Made by a program: the position numbers and the translations under genes
Notes under the pieces: generated by a model
Told to the model about the DNA's origin: nothing
The model's database searches: none
What the model saw: only the letters and a program-made list of their open reading frames with translations
Source: CAZSLZ01 sp964607865
GTDB taxonomy: Bacteria; Vulcanimicrobiota; JAJTBE01; CAZSLZ01
Assembly (NCBI GenBank): GCA_964607865.1
Contig: CAZSLZ010000001.1
Location: 14,459-78,458 of the forward strand
Length of the DNA stretch: 64,000 nt
Direction: 5' to 3'
Shown here: positions 61,001 to 64,000 of the stretch, one piece after another
Numbering within the stretch: position 1 is the stretch's first letter
Layout: every line of letters begins with the position of its first letter

Positions 61001-62820
61001 AATTCCGCCAAGCTACTCTATGGAAGGCGGTAAAATCAATTTTTACCGGAAAGGCTGATACTTTTGAAGAGAAATTCTCAGAATGGAGAAAATCCTTACC
61101 AAAGCTGAACAGGGAAAAAATATCCCAGGATGCCCGGTTCTTATTGGAAGTTGAACCAGGCCAGGAATTAGAGAAGCAGTTTATTGACTTACTGCCGGAA
61201 AAAATGGGGTTGGGCCCCATGGATAAATGGCTGAAGGATAACACCCTGGAGTTTATAGCCAGGCTTTCCAGGGCAAAACTGGAATTATCAATGAACGATT
61301 TGATTGAAGCGTTCTGTTATTCCCGTCCTGAAACCAGTTCCAGGGAAGATGCTGCGGCACAAATAATACGAAATGCATTTCAGGCTCTGGATATAAGAGA
61401 AAAAGAGCAGAAAGCCTTTATTGTATCTTACTATAAAGAAAAGGAATGGGAAAAACTTTCTTCAAAAGCCAAAACTACAAAAAGAAAGCGGGTAATTCCC
61501 GAAGAATTTAAAACATATGCTGCTGCCCAGGAAACTGTGGAACCTGTTGCTGCAAACGAACCTGAAACCGAAGAGCTTGTTTTAAAACCGGAACCAGAGA
61601 TGGAAAAGAAACCTGCGGACACGGTTTCCGAAGTTGAAGTAGAAGAGAAAAAAGAAGCGCCGGAAATTCTGCAAGAAACCGAAACCTCTATGAAAGAAAC
61701 CGAAAAGGAAGTTGAAAAATCTGAAGTTGAGGAAGAGATTGAAACTTCTGAGTTGGTACAACAGGAGGAATTGGAAGAAACTGAATTAACTGGAGAACTG
61801 GTTAAAGCGCCTGAAATTGAATCTGCTTCTGTTGGAGAGCCTGAAGAAATCAAAACCGAGTCTGATACTGAATTACTCATAAAGAAAACAGGAAGGCCTG
61901 TGGTTACTGCCCAGGCTCTGGAGAGCGCCGAACTTCTGGAAGTTTCTACTGAGGAAGAAATAACAGAAGAAACGGTTACTGAAATTTCTCAGCCTCAAGA
62001 TAAAAACCGTTTTGGAGAAGGGGCTGAAGAGTCAGAAATGTTGTCGGTGGTGGATGAGGAGGCAATATTCCAGGCTCTGGATGTCCACTCGGAAGAGTTT
62101 GGTTCTGAAGCAAAAGTTAAAACAGCTGGGATTGAACCTGTAAAACCTGAAGAGAAAGGCCAGGATGAGAAAATATTCTCCACAGCCATCGATGATGATG
62201 GAGAATTAAGTTGGGGAGTGGAAGTGGAAGAAACAGGGAAGGAGGCGGAACCTGTTACTCCAATTTCTGAAAATTTAGCTGCAGAGAAGCCAGGGGAAGC
62301 AACTGATGTTTCTTTTGAGGAAGAAGTTTCTCAAATTGATTTGCCTCCGGTAATTAAAGATGAAGAAATTATAGAAGAAACTCAGGTTGTTGAAGAAATC
62401 GGGAAACCAGAAGTTCGGGAAGAAGAAGTTTTTATAAGCGAAGAGCCTCAGGAAGAAATATCTGTAAGTAATGAAGAATTGGAAAATGAAAAGGAAGCGC
62501 CTTCTTTGGTTTCTGCAGCAGAAGAACCGGTTATTTCTGATATTCCCAGGTTGGAAACCGGAGAAGAGGGGCAGGAGATTGTATTTGCCCAGGATATAGA
62601 ATTGGAACCCATACCCGAAGAAAAAAGTGAAAAGCCCGGTGAACAAAAAGAAATTGATTCTGAGTTAGGCGTAAAGCCTCAAAAAGATGAAAAAAATGAA
62701 CCTGAACCAGATGAGTTAACTCCCGTTGAGTTGACCGGCATTGAGAATATTGTTATAGACGACGAAGAGGATATCTTTATTGATATCCCCGAAGTTCCTG
62801 ATTTCACTGAAGAAGACTGA
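58033..62820 (+). CDS. Large BrxC/PglY-like P-loop ATPase with long acidic tail (orphan)
   Basis: Protein of 1595 residues. Walker A is 'TGRPGFGKSQ' (about 69-76) and Walker B 'LIIVLDDAEDLL' (177-182). 'SFPLHPFTMIFLPLLSEKV' (from 315) followed by 'NLLSFFKDNSPG' matches the 'YPLHPLT..LLP ... TLFSFL' pattern I associate with the large ATPases of BREX/Pgl phage-exclusion systems (BrxC/PglY, DUF6079-like). The middle (about 550-1130) is helical and continuous with that family in style. Residues ~1150-1595 are a very acidic, Glu/Pro/Val-rich disordered tail ('EEVEEEIETSELVQQEELEE' type). Start: ATG at 58033 with AGGTG upstream. No methyltransferase, PglZ-like phosphatase, BrxA/B or BrxL gene is adjacent. 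A defence role is therefore only an inference from the ATPase type. Confidence 0.72.
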   Translation: MLGSSNMSGLISVNPVIQKPLKLADTFYNREDNKEKIKEYFFTNTAKEVISDIYESVKNRKSSSILLTGRPGFGKSQTALSVINMLAYPSKYPVIELLDKNAPDIPIKKMKESMGRFMVVIPDVSEDMNQTIKEAVKKTLDVNNIIKINPEEYENSIALIEKLSEYIEESKDWNGLIIVLDDAEDLLRSIEDGQVKEKYKEIKDILEYIKLESSSLLYLLTVGSMFPGDYISPTVEDVARNKLKQEFDKFIWSSYEIEEWIEFLTKKIIHHSSMDTLNLMTTNSEFLKISQYAMETKVFKERNKDTLINEILLKSFPLHPFTMIFLPLLSEKVCNKDKNLLSFFKDNSPGSFLYYLDTFGIYQASGKLSVYTPDFLFSYYEQVIKEADNMAHVFEAVEKAYMVSGNIPLARRIIRLVATMQIINHPDFRPFKRNIIENLYMAAKDEKKFDPVLINMVQKKSFVFDSKNQEIKLPIKKSSVKLEDYLPKQLEKISKQLSVADILNQYYRLNPVYATEYNKERNSTRKILRRYITIEDLRNERFPHELARKLGADKQHYKGDGAVLVLISDRDTDLMEARQLLATSPWKDFTNIIVAIPVRPATFVSLLTEKKALNMLKNEPPFSVAGSDEEELVKSRLEEINREIDERIEFYNRPDRLYWFYLGNNVTAMREKSINDLADALMIENFPYTPIVSHEAVASIQDRKVYREIRRKAINKIIISSDRILLHREKKEPVDMLIKAVFVDEGLLTRIRAGDNFEEYSVEGLSNKKTHLAATWNTLMSRMIQCSKSERLLLIFNEMVKDLLQPPIGITRGLLQVLIAAIFAHFDKQIQIFENFKEMQLTGKRSSLKKAAIDYDTIKKMVEEPKDYIIRFIKTFEEEQAFIEQVIVLFGGVTDPDKPVRWKDARNTLVEWFDTLPPVTVLNENFKEKNIGNFINWVNGNRDESPDVFFQVKLPAYFGFDVNEFSISQFSDRVINIFRDVRDYLVRYTEFRQATLWKAVKSIFTGKADTFEEKFSEWRKSLPKLNREKISQDARFLLEVEPGQELEKQFIDLLPEKMGLGPMDKWLKDNTLEFIARLSRAKLELSMNDLIEAFCYSRPETSSREDAAAQIIRNAFQALDIREKEQKAFIVSYYKEKEWEKLSSKAKTTKRKRVIPEEFKTYAAAQETVEPVAANEPETEELVLKPEPEMEKKPADTVSEVEVEEKKEAPEILQETETSMKETEKEVEKSEVEEEIETSELVQQEELEETELTGELVKAPEIESASVGEPEEIKTESDTELLIKKTGRPVVTAQALESAELLEVSTEEEITEETVTEISQPQDKNRFGEGAEESEMLSVVDEEAIFQALDVHSEEFGSEAKVKTAGIEPVKPEEKGQDEKIFSTAIDDDGELSWGVEVEETGKEAEPVTPISENLAAEKPGEATDVSFEEEVSQIDLPPVIKDEEIIEETQVVEEIGKPEVREEEVFISEEPQEEISVSNEELENEKEAPSLVSAAEEPVISDIPRLETGEEGQEIVFAQDIELEPIPEEKSEKPGEQKEIDSELGVKPQKDEKNEPEPDELTPVELTGIENIVIDDEEDIFIDIPEVPDFTEED

Positions 62821-62822
62821 GT

Positions 62823-63740
62823 CTAACCTTTGTCTTCTGCCTGGTTATTTTTCTTCTCCATTTTGATATCAATTTCTGTATTGCCGGTAATTTTAAAGTC
62901 GGCAAGTTCAGCTGAACCTTCTTCCGCCCTTTTAAGGGGTACCTCTGTTTGCAGTTTTGCATGATTTTCCACCGAAATCAGTTCGCCGTTGTAAAAATCA
63001 AAAAGGATACTTCCTCTGGTTTCACCCTTACCATTCATTTTTGTTGTGTTTTCTTCTGTGGTATCAGAATTGAAATTACCGATGAAATCAATTCTTGCAC
63101 ATAAACTGCCGTTATTTTTTACCAGCCCGGTAAAAGTATATTCCATATTTCCTTCCAATACCACGTTTAAAAAACCTATCTGAAGTGGTGCTGAAATTTC
63201 TCTGTTCCATTTTTGTCCCGGCCTTAAAATCTTATTAGGGAAACTTACAAACTGGTGGGTAAATAAGAGGGTTTCCTTCAGGTCTTCCTCCTGGCCTTTC
63301 AGTTTTTCAGGGCTTATGGCCACCAGGTTTTGAATATTTCCCGACGGAGTCAGTGAAAGAGATAATGTGGTTTTGTTGTCTAACTGGGCAGGGTCGGGAA
63401 TTTCCTGGCCGTTCACTACAACCCTGGTATCCTTAACCTGGTTGGTAACCAGCAGATTGGCAATTCCACCATTTACGCCTTTAACCTGCCTTATGGAATC
63501 CTGGTTCATTTCCAGTTCTATTTTTTTATCAGAGAAAGCCTGTGTCAATTCTTCCGAAGGGTTTTCTATTTTTGTTTCCATGTTCATATGAGTTGTAATT
63601 TTATAGATTCTTTCCTGCTCAGGGAAATATTCATATGATAACTGGGTCCCCAGAATTTTTATTCTGCTGGCAGGGATTGCAAAAATTGCAATCAGTATAA
63701 CAATAATTATGCCTGTTATAATTGGAATAATCCTTTTCAA
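62823..63740 (-). CDS. Membrane-anchored or secreted protein of unknown function
   Basis: Protein of 305 residues. An N-terminal hydrophobic segment (about 3-23) acts as signal or anchor, followed by a beta-rich extracytoplasmic domain ('YFPEQERIYKITTHMNMETK', 'ILRPGQKWNREISAPLQ'), similar in style to DUF6263-like periplasmic proteins. Start: TTG at 63740 with AGGAGG about six bases upstream. Its stop is 2 bp from that of the convergent large ATPase gene, and no terminator separates them. Function unknown. Confidence 0.7.
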   Translation of the reverse strand: MKRIIPIITGIIIVILIAIFAIPASRIKILGTQLSYEYFPEQERIYKITTHMNMETKIENPSEELTQAFSDKKIELEMNQDSIRQVKGVNGGIANLLVTNQVKDTRVVVNGQEIPDPAQLDNKTTLSLSLTPSGNIQNLVAISPEKLKGQEEDLKETLLFTHQFVSFPNKILRPGQKWNREISAPLQIGFLNVVLEGNMEYTFTGLVKNNGSLCARIDFIGNFNSDTTEENTTKMNGKGETRGSILFDFYNGELISVENHAKLQTEVPLKRAEEGSAELADFKITGNTEIDIKMEKKNNQAEDKG

Positions 63741-63857
63741 TTTTACCTCCTAATATTAGACAAGGTTTTTTAAAGTATAATAACAATTAAGTAATATACT
63801 GATTCCCAAAAAACTTCAACGATTGTGAAAGAAAAAAACGAAATCTTCACAAAATTC

Positions 63858-63971
63858 GTCATCGCGAGGAGCGACAATCGACGTGGCGATCTCTATACCA
63901 CCCAGGTAAGTGGGTAAGAACCAACCTGATCTGAATTAAGATTGCCACGCCTCTTCGAGGCTCGCAATGAC
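63858..63971 (-). repeat. MITE-like inverted-repeat element, copy 3
   Basis: A compact 114-bp copy with both ends: GTCATCGCGAGG...CTCGCAATGAC, and inner arms GACGTGGCGATCTC and AGATTGCCACGCCTC. Its reverse complement matches the first half of copies 1 and 2. It lies in the gene-free end of the window after 63740; nothing else is seen there. Confidence 0.8.
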
Positions 63972-64000
63972 AACATAACGGACTATGGAAATGTGACGGA

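Noticed and set aside
58033..62820. A complete BREX system
   Set aside because: Only one large ATPase is present; no BrxA, BrxB, PglX, PglZ or BrxL-like gene lies in the visible neighbourhood.

Overview
The window looks like one contig, with a single 100-N scaffolding gap at 17392-17491, from a diderm, moderately AT-rich bacterium. The diderm reading rests on an SLH-domain outer-membrane porin, an OstA/LptA-like protein and several lipoproteins. Many genes belong to type IV pili, TPR scaffolds and zinc-ribbon proteins, and there is a SpoIID-domain lipoprotein. The pilin heads (a conserved helix, then an 'x-H-x-G-x-YP' turn and 'PDYL' segment) and the SLH-porin style remind me of uncultivated phyla such as Riflebacteria or Wallbacteria. 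That placement is an impression, not a result. No tRNA, rRNA, CRISPR array, transposase or phage gene was seen.

Layout. 1-2115: OmpR-type response regulator (5' end cut by the window) and its histidine kinase. 2288-2767: a Cys/His-rich pilin-like protein. 2792-11201, minus strand: a PH-like membrane protein, a zinc-ribbon acidic protein, a 910-residue low-complexity protein with in-frame tandem repeats, a small zinc-ribbon protein, a PDZ-Lon-type protease and a GH13 alpha-amylase. 11659-17516: the type IV pilus block pilB-pilT-(20-residue membrane peptide)-pilC, a sigma-70-family factor, and a major-pilin-like gene behind a strong promoter and a long structured leader. 17593-34134: a long plus-strand run holding a multi-TM/TPR protein, a TPR protein, an OstA/LptA-like protein, a secreted alpha/alpha-toroid protein, a 7-TM protein, a SpoIID lipoprotein, a DUF58-transglutaminase pair, an HtrA-type protease with TPRs, a decayed radical SAM pseudogene, a CorC/HlyC protein and a TPR lipoprotein.

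34319-44244: a repeat element, a clostripain-family peptidase, a pseudokinase/pilin-head/TPR fusion with its membrane partner, two further PilT-family ATPases (the second with degenerate catalytic motifs), a receiver-PAS-PAS protein and a small unknown protein. 44412-49497: an APC permease, a second zinc-ribbon coiled-coil protein, a FliA/WhiG-type sigma factor, and a deoxyhypusine-synthase-like gene coupled to agmatinase, suggesting polyamine metabolism. 49810-55046, minus strand: a TPR protein, a methyltransferase and a TldE-TldD pair. 55271-57957: the SLH porin with an extended -10 promoter and a ~200-nt structured leader. 58033-62820: a 1595-residue ATPase of apparent BrxC/PglY-like type without BREX partners. 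62823-63740: a secreted or anchored unknown. A MITE-like inverted-repeat family occurs three times (34319, 49479, 63858); one copy supplies the last codons and stop of speB.

The main themes are surface assembly (pili, porin, envelope lipoproteins), its regulation (two alternative sigma factors, one two-component system, a receiver-PAS-PAS protein, long structured leaders) and TPR-based scaffolds. The strongest candidates for something undescribed are the pseudokinase-pilin-head fusion, the orphan BREX-like ATPase, and the two structured leaders in front of the pilin and porin genes.
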